Assembly (NCBI GenBank): GCA_963580275.1
Contig: OY756948.1
Coordinates: 15,471,001-15,535,000 of the forward strand
Direction: 5' to 3'
From: Crataegus laevigata
Lineage: Eukaryota; Streptophyta; Magnoliopsida; Rosales; Rosaceae
DNA: 64,000 nt
Part shown: positions 10,801-22,029 of the stretch, piece by piece
Position numbering within the stretch: the first letter of the stretch is position 1
Layout: every line of letters starts with the position of its first letter
Notes under the pieces: generated by a model
Told to the model about the DNA's origin: nothing
Database searches by the model: none
The model's input: the letters and a program-made list of their open reading frames with translations, nothing else
Position numbers and translations under genes: made by a program

Positions 10801-11588
10801 GGTCCTAGAAGATGATTCCCCAATTCTAGGAAAAGATACTTTCTACTTCGAAAATTCCTCCTAACCAAAGGTACAACAACTCGCATACCTGCCTATACTC
10901 ATCAAATTGACAAGTATAGCATCAAGAACTTCTGGAGACTAATACTGGTTACAATGTCCTAAGCCAGAAGAATAGGATTTTTGAATAATCCACTTTAGAA
11001 CGAACTTAAAATGAAGTCGATATTCCTCCAAAAAAATCCAGAATGACCACCAATTCAATTGAGAGGATTAGCGTTATTAGGAACCAAAAGTAATCATCTC
11101 AAGACGTTCCTCCATCGATTGCTACCCTTGTAGCATCACATTGTCACCCCAGACATTTTAAAATCTTGACGAAGGCAGAATTCGTATGAATTCTAATAGG
11201 AGGTATTCTAACGGACTCTGCCAAGGAACCAAAACCATTTCTAATTCCCAAACTCAAAAGGTTTAGTAACGATGGCCCACCGAACACTGATGGAATTGAT
11301 TTATAAATCCCTAGGGATACACTGATGTCAAAGCATTAACCTTTCTTTAAAGCCATCAACTAATCTCAAATCTACATCTTTCCTTGGCAGGAAAATTCTT
11401 CACCTTAAGTCTAAAAACATTTGCCAAGTAATCTCCTAAAATGTCAAGAAATCGGCAAAACTGCCCAAAACGTAGGAGAACCTAACACATTTTTCGTATT
11501 CGACAAGGTGGCAAGATTCAAAAATTAGGCTTAAGAGCCTAAAATGCTCTCATCACGTGTGTGATGGATGCAATACTGCCCAACTTAT
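7850..11588 (-). other. internal region of the large element, no coding seen
   Basis: About 3.7 kb between the nested solo LTR and the PBS. Stops are frequent in all frames. The short open frames (for example 8055-8237 and 10132-10359, both minus) show no gag, protease, RT, RNase H or integrase motif that I can recognise. Either a LARD-type non-coding body or pol decayed beyond recognition. Confidence 0.6.
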
Positions 11589-11603
11589 GCTCTGATACCA
11601 AAT

Positions 11604-11893
11604 TGTCACATCTCAGCCCGGGCCCCCACCACATCCCGGGCTCAACTCTGTTGTAGCACGATATTGTCCGTTTTGGGCCCCTACCACATCACGGTTTTGT
11701 TTCTGGGAACTCACGAGCAACTTCCTATGGGGTCACCCATCATGGGATTGCTTTAGCCCAAACTTGCTTAACTTCGGAGTTCCGATAGAACCCGAAGCCA
11801 ATGAGTTCCTAAAAGGCCTCATGCTAGGTAGAGATGGGAATATACATATAAGGCTTACATGATCCACTCCCCTAGACGATGTGGGATGTTACA
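11604..11893 (-). repeat. Cassandra-type LTR forming the 3' end of the 5' chimeric LTR
   Basis: 290 bp, TGTAACATCCC to TGTGACA on minus, with 5S-like ACTCCGAAGTTAAGC and GATGGGTGACCCC. It abuts the PBS TGGTATCAGAGC on its 3' side and a Cassandra inner domain on its 5' side. Confidence 0.85.
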
Positions 11894-14522
11894 AGCCACC
11901 CCCTTAGGGGCCCGACATCCTCGTCGGCAAATCACAGCCAGGGTTTGTCTCTGATACCAAATTGACGCACCTCAACCCAGAATGTCCACTAGTACACAGA
12001 AGTTGAGCTGTGTTGACTGACACCTGGAATGTGACGAAGCCATAAAGTGTAGTGATGTGGAAAAATGTGAATAAATTTAAACCTAAAAGTGCCTAAACAT
12101 AAGAGTGCGCTAGTGAGCGGGAACGAACCCATCACACACGTGACTTCAGAGCATAAGTAAGTACAATCGAGCGGGTAAGAATTATACTCTCAGAAGTAGC
12201 CACTAATCCTGAAATTCTCCAAGAATCCTCGTCGATACGAACCTCATCAACTAACCCTGGAGGGGTGCAAAATAGAAAACGTGTGTGGGCAAAAACAAAG
12301 CTTTTCAAAACCATTTCAATATCAAAAGTATTAACCTCTCTCTGTAAAACCCGTATACTTTCCCAGAAAATAATACGTAAGTAATCATATACCAAAACAG
12401 GCTGTAAAACGATAAAACTCGAATATGCCATGTCAGAAATATGCCATGCCAAAATATCCAACCAAGAAATATATGCATCAATCAGGTGAGATAAACCAAT
12501 AATCACAATATGCCGGCAATATCAATATGTCAGTCGGAGTCACCTAATGTGACCTGTATGGCTGAATCTATAGCTCCTCAACTAATATCCTGCACACGAG
12601 TCGAAACCACTTATAGTGGTCTGTATGACAGGCTAGGTGTATAAAATACGCTCAGTGCTATGATCACGTGAAGGTTGTGCAACATATCGCAAGTCACTTA
12701 AGAGTCGGAACCACCTATAGTGGTCTATATGATAGGCTGGCACCTACCTTGGATCCAAGGTGAGCGTATGGTGTGGGAGGTGAACGATCACGTGAAGGCT
12801 AGGCCCTACTATGGAAGAGCACAAACACCGGGGTGCAGGATTATGAGCTATATACCAATCTCATCGTCATCATCATAACCATCACTATCAAACATATACT
12901 CACCTAACTTACCTGAGCATCCGCAGCGCCAAGCAATAATCATCACACAATCGTATATATATATACTGAAAACAAAAGCCCACTTACCTGGAGTCCACGC
13001 TACAGCCCCCTAGCACGACTATCAAGATGTCCCAAATGATCCTAAATGATCATCACCTAGCACAAATATCAAATCACGTCTCAGAATCCGTATTGAGAGA
13101 ATATGCAATTTACATATAACGCATCCCTAAGTAATTTGATCTTAAAGATCTGTATCACGAATCCTCGATCCGTCACTTCCAAATATCCACATTATGCTTC
13201 TAGAATAATACCCCCAAAGTTTCGTTACAATCCAACGGTTGGATCTCTGCCAACTACCAAAACCAAGTGGCGGTTAACCTTTTTATTTACGAACTTACAA
13301 TTCCAAATCGGGAAGATCCGTTTGACGGATTCCCGATCCGTAAATTCCTACATTCCTTAAATATTATAAATAACAACCTATTAAAGTTTGGTGACGATCC
13401 AACGGTTGGATCATCAGTTCATACATTGACCTATTACCGTATCATAGTGAATTTAGGTCCTAACGATCAATCTACGTCAATCCATTATCAAAAATAAATT
13501 CAAGGTATTGAATAACGCCTAAAAATATCATTGGTGGCCCTCTGGCCACGCGCCGCCGTGGGTGGCGGTTGGCCGCCCTGAGTCGCCGGAAAATTCAACT
13601 TTCTCCAAAAATTCTCAAAATTTGCAGAATTAAAGATCTCAATGAGAAGAACAACTTTCATACCTGTGAGCAAGGCCAAATTGGCCTAGAAGTGCTCCAA
13701 TTGCACTACACCCGTCGGAAACCCTTAAATTGGGTGTTCTCCAATTCGACTTCAACTCAACTCTGATGCTCCAACAAAGGATTGGGCATTGTATCTGGGT
13801 TCTAGGGGAGTTGTTTGATGGTAAGGATCTACGGGTTTACCTTCAGAAATGGCAGATTTTCGCCAATTTCCCCCATGGTGCCGCCGGCCCTTCTCTCACA
13901 AAATGAAACAAAAAACCATCTAATTTGGGGTTGGAATTGAAGATGAAGGATTGTGGAGAGGTTCCCAAGTGGTTGTGTGAAGAAATTCGCCGGAAAATGA
14001 TGAATTTCCGTCAGAAATGGAGGTAGAAGCCGACCGGGTCGGGTTAGATCATCACGGGTTAGGGATCCCCCCGCACCCCTTCTCCCTCATTTTTCCTCCT
14101 TTCCTTCTTTTCTGATTGGCTCTTATTCCTCTCTCTCCTCTCCTTATTAGTCACTCTCCCTCCTTTTCTCTCCTTTGCTAAGCCATCCCAGCCGTCCTTT
14201 TCTTTTCCCATTAAATCTAGGCTACACATTTGGTCAACCTAATTTGACCCCAAAAAATCTTGAGTATTCTAGAAATAATTAATTTACTAAAACGTCCTCA
14301 ACTTCAAACGTTAATAACTCCTTCGTTATAACTCCAAATCACGTTCCGTCTGTGCCTGCGCGTCCGTAGTGACGAGCACTACAAGGATATGCCAAGGAAA
14401 CGAACCTTACGTGTCACTACAAGGCGGTCAACACCAAATGACGTATGTGCCTCGAAGGGCATTTTCGTAAACTCACTTATTAAAATTATAAAAATCATAA
14501 TTTTTAAGGACGGGCTGTCACA
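11604..14522 (-). repeat. chimeric 5' LTR of the large element
   Basis: 2,919 bp. The outer 2,560 bp (14522 to 11963) is gypsy-type sequence ending GTGCGTCA and is followed by ATT and a PBS-like TGGTATCAGAGA (11959 to 11948). Next come a Cassandra inner domain (to 11894; GACGAGGATGTCGGGCCCC as in the complete Cassandra nearby) and a 290-bp Cassandra LTR (11893 to 11604). The gypsy part contains imperfect repeats of CCACYTATAGTGGTCT (12608 and 12711). The minus open frame at 12132-12506 and plus frames at 13103-13766 lie inside this LTR and show no protein motif. Confidence 0.7.
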
Positions 14523-14527
14523 CTTTG

Positions 14528-15574
14528 GGAGTATGACTGATATTTTAAAATACTGTTTAAATGTTTTTGGGCTGGATTTTAGTAGGTTTTATGTTTTGTC
14601 TCTCATTGACATGTTTAAAAACTAGTTGAGTTCCTTAAAATATAGTCAAATTTTTTGTTTCTTTATATTAAGCTCCCTTAGGAGTTTTGTTATGTTTTCC
14701 TTTTCTATATTTTTTTTCTATTGTTTTGTATATCTCGTGATGTTAATCAGGTCACATGTCTTTTTTAAAAATGTTGTTCTATTTTTTTTTATATTTAAGT
14801 TTGGGGATGAATAGTTTGTGTTGTCCTATGTACTATCTATGCTGATAAATAAAGCAGAGAATTCGAAACTAAAGAAAAAATGGTTAATTTTTTTTTCTAT
14901 GAAAACAAAATAATTATTAAGCGGACACTAACATTGTGTTTGAATAAAGAAATTTAAGATTATTAAAGAATTTCAAAATGACGGAAATGGAATTGACGAA
15001 GTTTTTTTTTTTAAATTTGTGAATTTTTTTTATTTGGTTAGCCTAAAATAGCAATATAATTTGAATACATAATTTTTTATTCTTAAACTCTCACTCATAA
15101 AAACGACACATATTTACATGAAATTTAAACTTGAGAATTGAAGGTCCCAAATTCTAAGATCTTTTTCCACGAGGAAGTTCAAAATTTCTATGTTTATGAA
15201 TTTAAATAAGGAAAGTAATGCATTTCAATTTATAAATTCTAATTTTTTGGTCAAAATTTCAAATTTATTTACCTCGTCTAAAGATACATAATGTAAGTTA
15301 TTGGCAAGCGCGGTATTTCAAAAAGAAATGTGGGGTACCAGTTAGAATTTTCCATTTACAAGCTCCAAACTCTTTTTTTCAAGGATAAGGTTAGAGATAC
15401 TAAATTTACAAACTTTATAATGTATCATCAATAAAAATAAATATGTTTATCAAACCTTAAGTAATAATTCAATCATCAATTTCTATATCATTCAATTTAT
15501 AAAATTATATATATAAATTTAATCTTTCTAATATTATTCTTTATTTTCGAGAGTATTTGTTTTGGACCAAAAAC
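14528..15574. other. AT-rich intergenic, no gene seen
   Basis: Long T and A runs. The plus open frames at 14389-14814 are T-rich and hydrophobic by composition only. Nothing else recognised. Confidence 0.5.
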
Positions 15575-17675
15575 TAGACCTGACATTCGTGTTGTGTTTC
15601 TCGTGTTCGTGTCGTTTTCGTGTCATACCCGATAACTTAACGAGTCGTGTCGTGTAACACCCGTTAAAATAAACGGGTAATATGACCCAACCCGAAATCG
15701 ATCCGTTAATATTATCAGGTAATATGACCTGACCCGTTACCCGTTAAGAAAAATATTTTTTAAATAAAAAAATAATGAAAATGAAAAACATAATTTGACA
15801 CTAAAAAATGTAAAACATAATACTAAATTAGTATATACATACCATATTGTCACATAAATACTAATTCAAAACATTAATAAATAAATAAATAAAACATTTT
15901 TCTTTCAAGTTTACATACCCCAAAATAAGAGTCTAATGAAAAAACATTAGTGCATACTACAAAATACAAATGTTCAAAGATATGCAAAATGAAGAGAGTT
16001 ATGTTTCAAGATTGAGGAACCTTGTACATTTTTTACAATAAAACCCTTCAAGTTTCATCAATTACGGAGGCAAATGGTATTGGAACTTATTGACGATGTT
16101 TTCACTGAGGTTTTCCATTATCCATAAACTATAGATTTAAATTTAACCGTTGATTGTCGTTTACATTTACGTTTCATTCTTCTCCCCAAATTTTTTTTTT
16201 TTGGATTTTCTTTTTTGAAAACATGATCTCTTAGATGATGCATGAAATTGTTTATATTACGATGAAAGTTTTACCATTAGTGAAAATATAGCTCAAAGTC
16301 TATATGAATACAATGAATGAATTCGATTTTCAATTTAAAATATTTACACAAGTGGATACCAAAAAATCTTATGTTATAACTTATACTTAATGAAAGTATA
16401 AATAAACTCTAAGTGTTAGTCAATCTATTGTTTTGATGGGATACGAATTCTCCAAAACTAATTTCAACGATCACAACCGTCAAACTTGTTTGTATATGTT
16501 TCGAGATCACATCAGCAAAAAATCACAAAAAACAAACATTCAGAGATCAAGTAACGGGACAAAACTTTTCAACGGTTATAAACGAAAAATCACAATTTAA
16601 CGGTTATTTTAACTCCGATTTTGATGATTTTTTACAGCTACACTCCTTGACCCTATATGAATACAATGAATGAATTCGATCTTCAATTTAAAATGTTTAC
16701 ACAAGTGGATACCACAAAATCTTATGTTATACTTAATGAAAGTATAAATAGTCAATCTATCGTTTTGATGGGATACGAATTATCCGAAACTAATTTCAAC
16801 GATCACAACTGTCAAACTTGTTTGTATATGTTTCGAGATCACATCAGCAAAAAATCACAAAAAACAAACATTCAGAGATCAAGTAACGAGACAAAACTTT
16901 TCGACGGTTATAAACATAAAATCACGATTTAACGGTTATTTTAACTCCGATTTTGATTATTTTTTTACAGATACACTCCTTGACCCTATATGAATACAAT
17001 GAATGAATTCGATCTTCAATTTAAAATATTTACACAAGTGGATACCACAAAATCTTATGTTATACTTAATGAAAGTATAAATAAACTCTTAAGTGTTAGT
17101 CAATCTATCGTTTTGATGGGATACGAATTCTCCGAAACTAATTTCAACGATCACAACCGTCAAACTTGTTTGTATATGTTTCGAGATCACATCAGCAAAA
17201 AATCACAAAAAGCAAACATTCAGAGATCAAGTAACGGGACAAAGCTTTTCGACGATTATAAACAAAAAATCACGATTTAACGGTTATTGTAACTGCGATT
17301 TTGATGATTTTTTTACAGATACACTCCTTGACCCTATATGAATACAATGAATGAATTCGATCTTGAATTTAAAATATTTACACTAGTGGATGTAGATGTC
17401 ACAAAATCTTATGTTATATACTTAATAAAAGTATTATTTTCGGATGTAGATATAGTACTTAAACGACAAATGTTTTAATGTTTTGAAGTAATATTTATGT
17501 GGCAATGTGTGGTATGTGCAATTTAAAAAAAAAATATTTTTCTTAACGGGTCATAGCGGGTTGGGTCACTTTACTCGTTAAGATAACGGGTGTGACACGA
17601 CACGACTCGTTAAGATAACAGGTGTTACACGAAAACAACACGAACACGACAGACACGACCCGTTTGCCAGGCCTA
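15575..17675. mobile_element. TIR element (hAT-like) with internal tandem repeats
   Basis: Left end TAGACCTGACATTCGTG and right end, read inward, TAGGCCTGGCAAACGGG start long imperfect terminal inverted repeats of about 100 bp. These are rich in TCGTGTTCGTGT and ACCCGTTAACGGGT-type motifs. The interior holds three full plus one partial copy of a 333-353-bp direct repeat. No transposase was recognised. The 8-bp flanks (CCAAAAAC and GATTATGG) do not match, so the hAT assignment rests on TIR resemblance only. Confidence 0.65.
16301..17400 (+). repeat. tandem repeat, about 340-bp unit
   Basis: The phrase TATATGAATACAATGAATGA starts at 16301, 16654, 16987 and 17335, giving periods of 353, 333 and 348. 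Copies 2 and 3 are open from an ATG for 91 and 96 codons (16657-16932, 16990-17280; MNTMNEFDLQFK..). Copy 1 is broken by a small insertion and copy 4 is truncated. The predicted peptide matches nothing I know. Confidence 0.85.
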
Positions 17676-17892
17676 GATTATGGTGCTAGATTTCAGAGTT
17701 GGCCTCTTCACGAAAGTTGTAAAACTTGTGATTGTATTATTTTCTTTTTTTTTACATTTTTTACACTTCTACAATATTATTAATTTTTCACTAAAAAAAA
17801 CATTATTCATGAGATTTGGAGAGTTTTAAAAATCTAAACGACCATGTAACGATTGTCTAATGGTAGAGGATGCAATCACGAGCATTTATATA

Positions 17893-18039
17893 GGGGTGTG
17901 CTATCCACACACCCCATTTTACTTCTTATACACCCTTGTTAATTTCTATTTATTGATTTTCTTCAATTCATCCTATCTGATGGTCGAAAATTAGAAGGGT
18001 GTGTGAAAAGTAAAATGGGGTGTGTGAATATCACACCCC
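17893..18039. mobile_element. hAT-type MITE, copy 1
   Basis: 147 bp with terminal inverted repeat GGGGTGTG and subterminal inverted arms (ACACACCCCATTTTACTT / AAGTAAAATGGGGTGTGT). It is flanked by a perfect 8-bp duplication TTTATATA (17885-17892 and 18040-18047). Related copies: 23016-23158, 36816-36966 and 45935-46061. Confidence 0.88.
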
Positions 18040-18047
18040 TTTATATA

Positions 18048-18733
18048 TGCTTTCACATTTTTCAGACTTACACATTAATGATTATGAATTTTATTTATTT
18101 TGAACTGCCTTAAAAATACATGAGGGTTTGCATAGTTTTAAAAATTCATGTACGCACCCTTAAAGCGTAGAGAATGCGATTAAGAGTGCTTGCATATTTT
18201 TTCACATTTTTTGCACTTGTAAATTAATTATTTTAAATATTTAAATGTATTTGGTATTTTTAAATTACTTGATGTTTTTATTTTTAATGTGTTTTATAAT
18301 TTTTTAATCTCACTATTTGCTCATAATATTTTATAAAATAAATAAATAAAACTTAAAATTTTAAAATTTATTTAGAATAATAATAAAATAATAATTAATG
18401 AACAATATATATATATATATATATCCACTATATTTATTGTATTTTATAGTAATTAAAAAAAATTAAAATCATCAAAATAACTTTTTTTTTTTCGTGTCGA
18501 AACAGGTTACCTGCGTGTCATCTGTTAAGGATCCGTTATTAACGGATTCTTATCGTGTGACCCGATAACAACCCGATTAGTTATCGTGTTAACCCGAAAC
18601 TCGTTATTTTCGTTTCGTTTACGCGTGGTGTAAAAAACCCTGAACTATCTATCAAAAAAAATATATATACCCTGAACCCTCAAAAACCCTCGGAAAGGCG
18701 CGGTAAGGACCCAAACGACAACGTCGAACAGAA
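18048..18733. other. AT-rich upstream region with TIR-element relic
   Basis: Contains an (AT)n run at 18404-18424. At 18493-18625 a GTGTCGAAACAGG to AACCCGAAACTCG block resembles the terminal repeats of the 15.6-17.7 kb element. The last 100 bases are the presumed promoter and leader of the downstream methyltransferase gene. No clear TATA box can be singled out. Confidence 0.45.
18404..18424. repeat. (AT)n microsatellite
   Basis: About ten uninterrupted AT units in AT-rich DNA upstream of the SPOUT gene. Confidence 0.9.
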
Positions 18734-20529
18734 ATGGGGAAGAAGAGAGTCGAATCAGAAGCAGAAGCAGAAGCACAACCAGAAGATAACAATGTCGACA
18801 TTGCCAATGGAGATTCTCATAAGAAAGAGAAGAAGAAGAAGCACAAAGTCGACGGGGCCGCCGTGATACCCACCGTGAGCGTCGCCGTCCCCGGTTCAAT
18901 CATCGATAACACTCAATCCCTCGAACTCGCCACCAGAGTATATTTTCTCTCCGTCCAAACGGACATTTGCTTTCTGTTTATCGTTTTACTTCCTCTTCAA
19001 TTTGCTAATTAATTAATTTTATTTATTGCCAAATATTTCTCAGTTGGCCAGTCAGATTGCTCGTGCTGCGACGATTTTCCGAATCGACGAGGTTTTAATC
19101 TTTAAACTTGTTTATTTGAACTATGATTACCAAAATTAGAGGTTTAGGCTCTGTTTGGATTGCTTCGATAAGGGCTAAAAGCGCTTCTTGACAGCCGTAA
19201 GTGCTTCTGTCTGCGTTTGGCAGAAAAGTTTAGAAGTGCTTATGGCTCAGAGAACGATTTCTGGAGAAGTACCTACGAAATTGCTTCTTCAGGAAGCACT
19301 TCCAAGCTGGAAAAGCACTTGGATTGTAAACAAATTTTTTATCTAGTTTATAAATGAAAGCACTTTAAGTGAAAGCGCTCGCGACATTAGTGGTTTCTAT
19401 AGAAGCAATCCCAAAAGGTCCCTTAGTTATATCAGTTGATGTTTAAATGAGCATATTAGTCTATTTTGTCGTTGATTATTGTGTAAACAGGTGGTGATAT
19501 TTGACAATAAGAGTGAGTCTGGCTCATTGCTAGAAGCTGATTCGGATGAGAATGAAAGTGGTGCTGCTTTTCTTGTACGAATCTTGAGGTACCTTGAGAC
19601 ACCTCAGTATTTGAGAAAAGCTCTGTTTCCGAAACACAACAGCTTAAGATATGTGGTGAGTTCTTCGATTATGCGTCATATGTTGTTTTTGTTTATTATC
19701 AGCTTGTATTCTCGACTTACATTGGTTTGACAGGGTATGTTGCCCCCGCTTGATGCTCCGCACCATCTGCGAAAACATGAATGGGGTCCGTTTCGGGAAG
19801 GTAAGATATTGAAATAATGCTTCTTCTAAAATACAAAAACTTGTCTGATACTTACTTAAAAGATGACAATGTTCAAGATATTGAACAAAAACCAACATGA
19901 TAAATGAAATGGGCCAGACTTCGGACTTACATGGGATGATGGGATTGTACCACTTAGTTTTGTTTGGTTGTTTGTTCTTTCTGTTTAGACCTATGACCAA
20001 ATAACTTTGAGAGCTTGCGTTAAATGTATAGGTGTCACACTGAAAGAAAGACCTCCCAACCTTGTGGGAACACTAGTTGATGTGGGCTTGAGTAAGGTAC
20101 TCTCTCACATTCTAGTTGTACTGCAACTTGATAGTTTCTTCCTCGCCTTTCCCTCCTGACTGAACCATTAGTTAATTAATGGTGGAATGTGCAGAATGTC
20201 ATTGTTGATCAAGTACTTGATCCTGGAACCAGAGTTACTGTGGCTATGGGGGCCAGTTGGAACTTGGATGCTGGTAATGGTTTTGTCCCGAATTTTTTTT
20301 TGGCCTTTCCTATTCTCTCTCTCGACCATTAGTGGAAGCTTTTGCTGTTGACTATGAATCTTATGTGGGTATTGGCCTTTTCTACTGCATTGATCTAGAT
20401 ATCTCACGGCAGGTTGTCTCATCCTCGAAGCCTAGGGAAGAAGCAGGAACTTATTGGGGGTACAAAGTGCGCTATGCTTCCAATATTACTTCAGTAATGA
20501 ATGATTGCCCATACAAGGTATTCATGCAT

Positions 20530-20588
<59 letters not shown>

Positions 20589-22029
20589 CCCCTTTGTTTC
20601 ATTACCAACTTCTGTTATTCAATCACAGGGAGGCTATGATCATTCGATTGGTACATCAGAGCATGGTCAGATTATTAATTCCTCTGATCTCACTATACCT
20701 ACCTTCAGGTACTTTTATGTGAACGTACTAACCATTAATACCATTTTTTTTCCTTAGATGCTCTGCATTTCTCATTATCTGGGTAGCTGGTCTTTAGCCA
20801 TTGAAGGCAATTGTTGTTCTCTGTATGTTGTAATTTGATAGATGCCTACTGTAGTTTGTATTCATTGACCAGATTGCTTAGTTATTACTCATTGGGTTGG
20901 CTCTTGTTGTAGCTGGGATGGAATTTCAGCCTCATTCAATCTGTTAACCTCTTTCTAGATGCAAATTCTTTTAGGGATATGGAGAAAAATAACATGATAC
21001 TCCTTCCATTTCTTTCCTATAGGTACTCCAATTGTTACCTTACGTGGGTTTTTTAGTTTTCTGGTTAAGTTTGCCTGGCTGGCCTTCTCAGAGATTGGCC
21101 TGAGGGCATCCGTTTCATCTCTATTACAATATTCTATCTGTAAAGTTGCATTAAAGTTATTAAACAGAAAATGAAAATTGTACAAGCGTTTTTTCAGTCA
21201 ATATTTTTTTATTTGAATAGATGACTTTATTCAGTTGTGTTAAAGCATCATGGGTATTTGAATTTTGTTTATAATCAGTTTTTCAGCAACATATCAGAAT
21301 TCCTTTGATTTTTATTTTAGACACTTTATATCTTCGTAGTATTACTTCTTCCAACTATATTACAAATTTTTTTTAGCATGAGGCAAATGTGAAATTAGAT
21401 GCTTGTTAATTGACTGAATGAATGTTTTGGTAGGCATTTATTGATTGCTTTTGGTGGACTTGCTGGGTTGGAAGAGAGCGTTGAAGAGGATGCTAACTTA
21501 AAGGTACGGTTCTTAGGGCTTTAGTGTGATACTGTGAATTGATCAGGGCCTTGGTTTTACAACTTAAAGTAGATATTGAGTAGTAAAAAACAAACTAATC
21601 CGTACATCTGAGCAATCTAAAAAAATTGTTAGGACAGAAAACAGCCCCTTGTGGACTTGTGAACATCTTTATGATCTTGGAAACGCTTGCATGAGGCAAA
21701 ACATCTAGTAGCTAGCTTAACTGAAAGTAAAAATATAGAAAGGAAACAGTGATTGAATTCTGTTTTTATTGGATCTTTTTGAAGGCAAAGAATGTGCGAG
21801 AGGTATTTGATTTGTATTTGAACACATGCCCGCGTCAAGGGAGTCGAACAATTCGAACAGAGGTACTTATGCCGTACTCTTTGCTTTTCTGCTTATGGAT
21901 GAAAAGTTCTTACTGAAAATACTGTGATACTAATTCGAATATTTGCTTCTTCATGAGCAGGAAGCCACTCTCATATCACTTCAGTATTTCCAAGAACCAA
22001 TCAGCCGAGCATTGAAGAGAACTCATTGA
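18734..22029 (+). CDS. SPOUT1: SPOUT-family RNA methyltransferase (C9orf114/SPOUT1-like)
   Basis: Coding exons: 18734-18937, 19044-19091, 19491-19655, 19734-19800, 20032-20096, 20195-20273, 20399-20517, 20629-20708, 21434-21503, 21785-21862, 21961-22029. The model joins in frame with GT-AG introns and gives 347 aa. The N-terminus is acidic then lysine-rich (KKEKKKKHK), a likely nuclear or nucleolar signal. The body carries family-typical blocks: RYLETPQYLRKALFP, GMLPPLDAPHHLRKHEWGPFREG, GTYWGYKVRYAS, GGYDHSIGTSEHG, HLLIAFGGLAGLEE and LNTCPRQGSRTIRTEEA. The GLAG..GSRTIRTEEA end fits the knotted SAM-binding fold of SPOUT enzymes (Pfam Methyltrn_RNA_3). Human SPOUT1 (CENP-32) acts on RNA and at spindles; the plant role is inferred. 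Intron 2 carries a MITE and intron 7 a long CT run. The next gene starts 1.9 kb downstream on the same strand. Confidence 0.93.
19147..19422. mobile_element. Tourist-like MITE in intron 2
   Basis: 276 bp. Ends GGCTCTGTTTGGATTGCTTC and GAAGCAATCCCAAAAGGTCCC are imperfect inverted repeats, flanked by TTA on both sides (19144-19146 and 19423-19425) as in PIF/Harbinger elements. The AAGTGCTT-rich interior resembles 32735-33070. Confidence 0.75.
20533..20585 (+). repeat. (CT)n microsatellite in intron 7 of the SPOUT gene
   Basis: About 26 uninterrupted CT units, 43 bp upstream of the splice acceptor at 20627-20628. The intron is only 111 bp, so the run makes up nearly half of it. Confidence 0.95.

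Larger units (their letters stand above)
4821..14522 (-). mobile_element. large non-coding LTR element with chimeric gypsy/Cassandra LTRs
   Basis: On minus the element reads: 5' LTR 14522 to 11604, spacer ATT, PBS TGGTATCAGAGC (11600 to 11589), internal region 11588 to 5731, then 3' LTR 5730 to 4821. Bases just before the 3' LTR read, on minus, as a purine-rich tract ending AAGAGGGTAGAT. Both LTRs start TGTGAYAGCCCGTCC and end in a Cassandra-like LTR finishing TGTGACA. Flanks are CTTTA (4816-4820) and CTTTG (14523-14527), a 4/5 match to a target duplication. I found no gag or pol in the internal region, even after removing the nested solo LTR (6134-7844), so it is LARD-like and non-autonomous. 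The 3' LTR lacks about 2 kb of its middle. Confidence 0.75.

Noticed and set aside
12132..12506. 124-codon minus-strand open frame
   Set aside because: Sits in the middle of the long LTR, is not conserved as any retroelement protein, and is probably chance.
14389..14814. Two plus-strand T-rich frames
   Set aside because: Hydrophobic character comes from T-rich composition; the first starts inside the LTR end.
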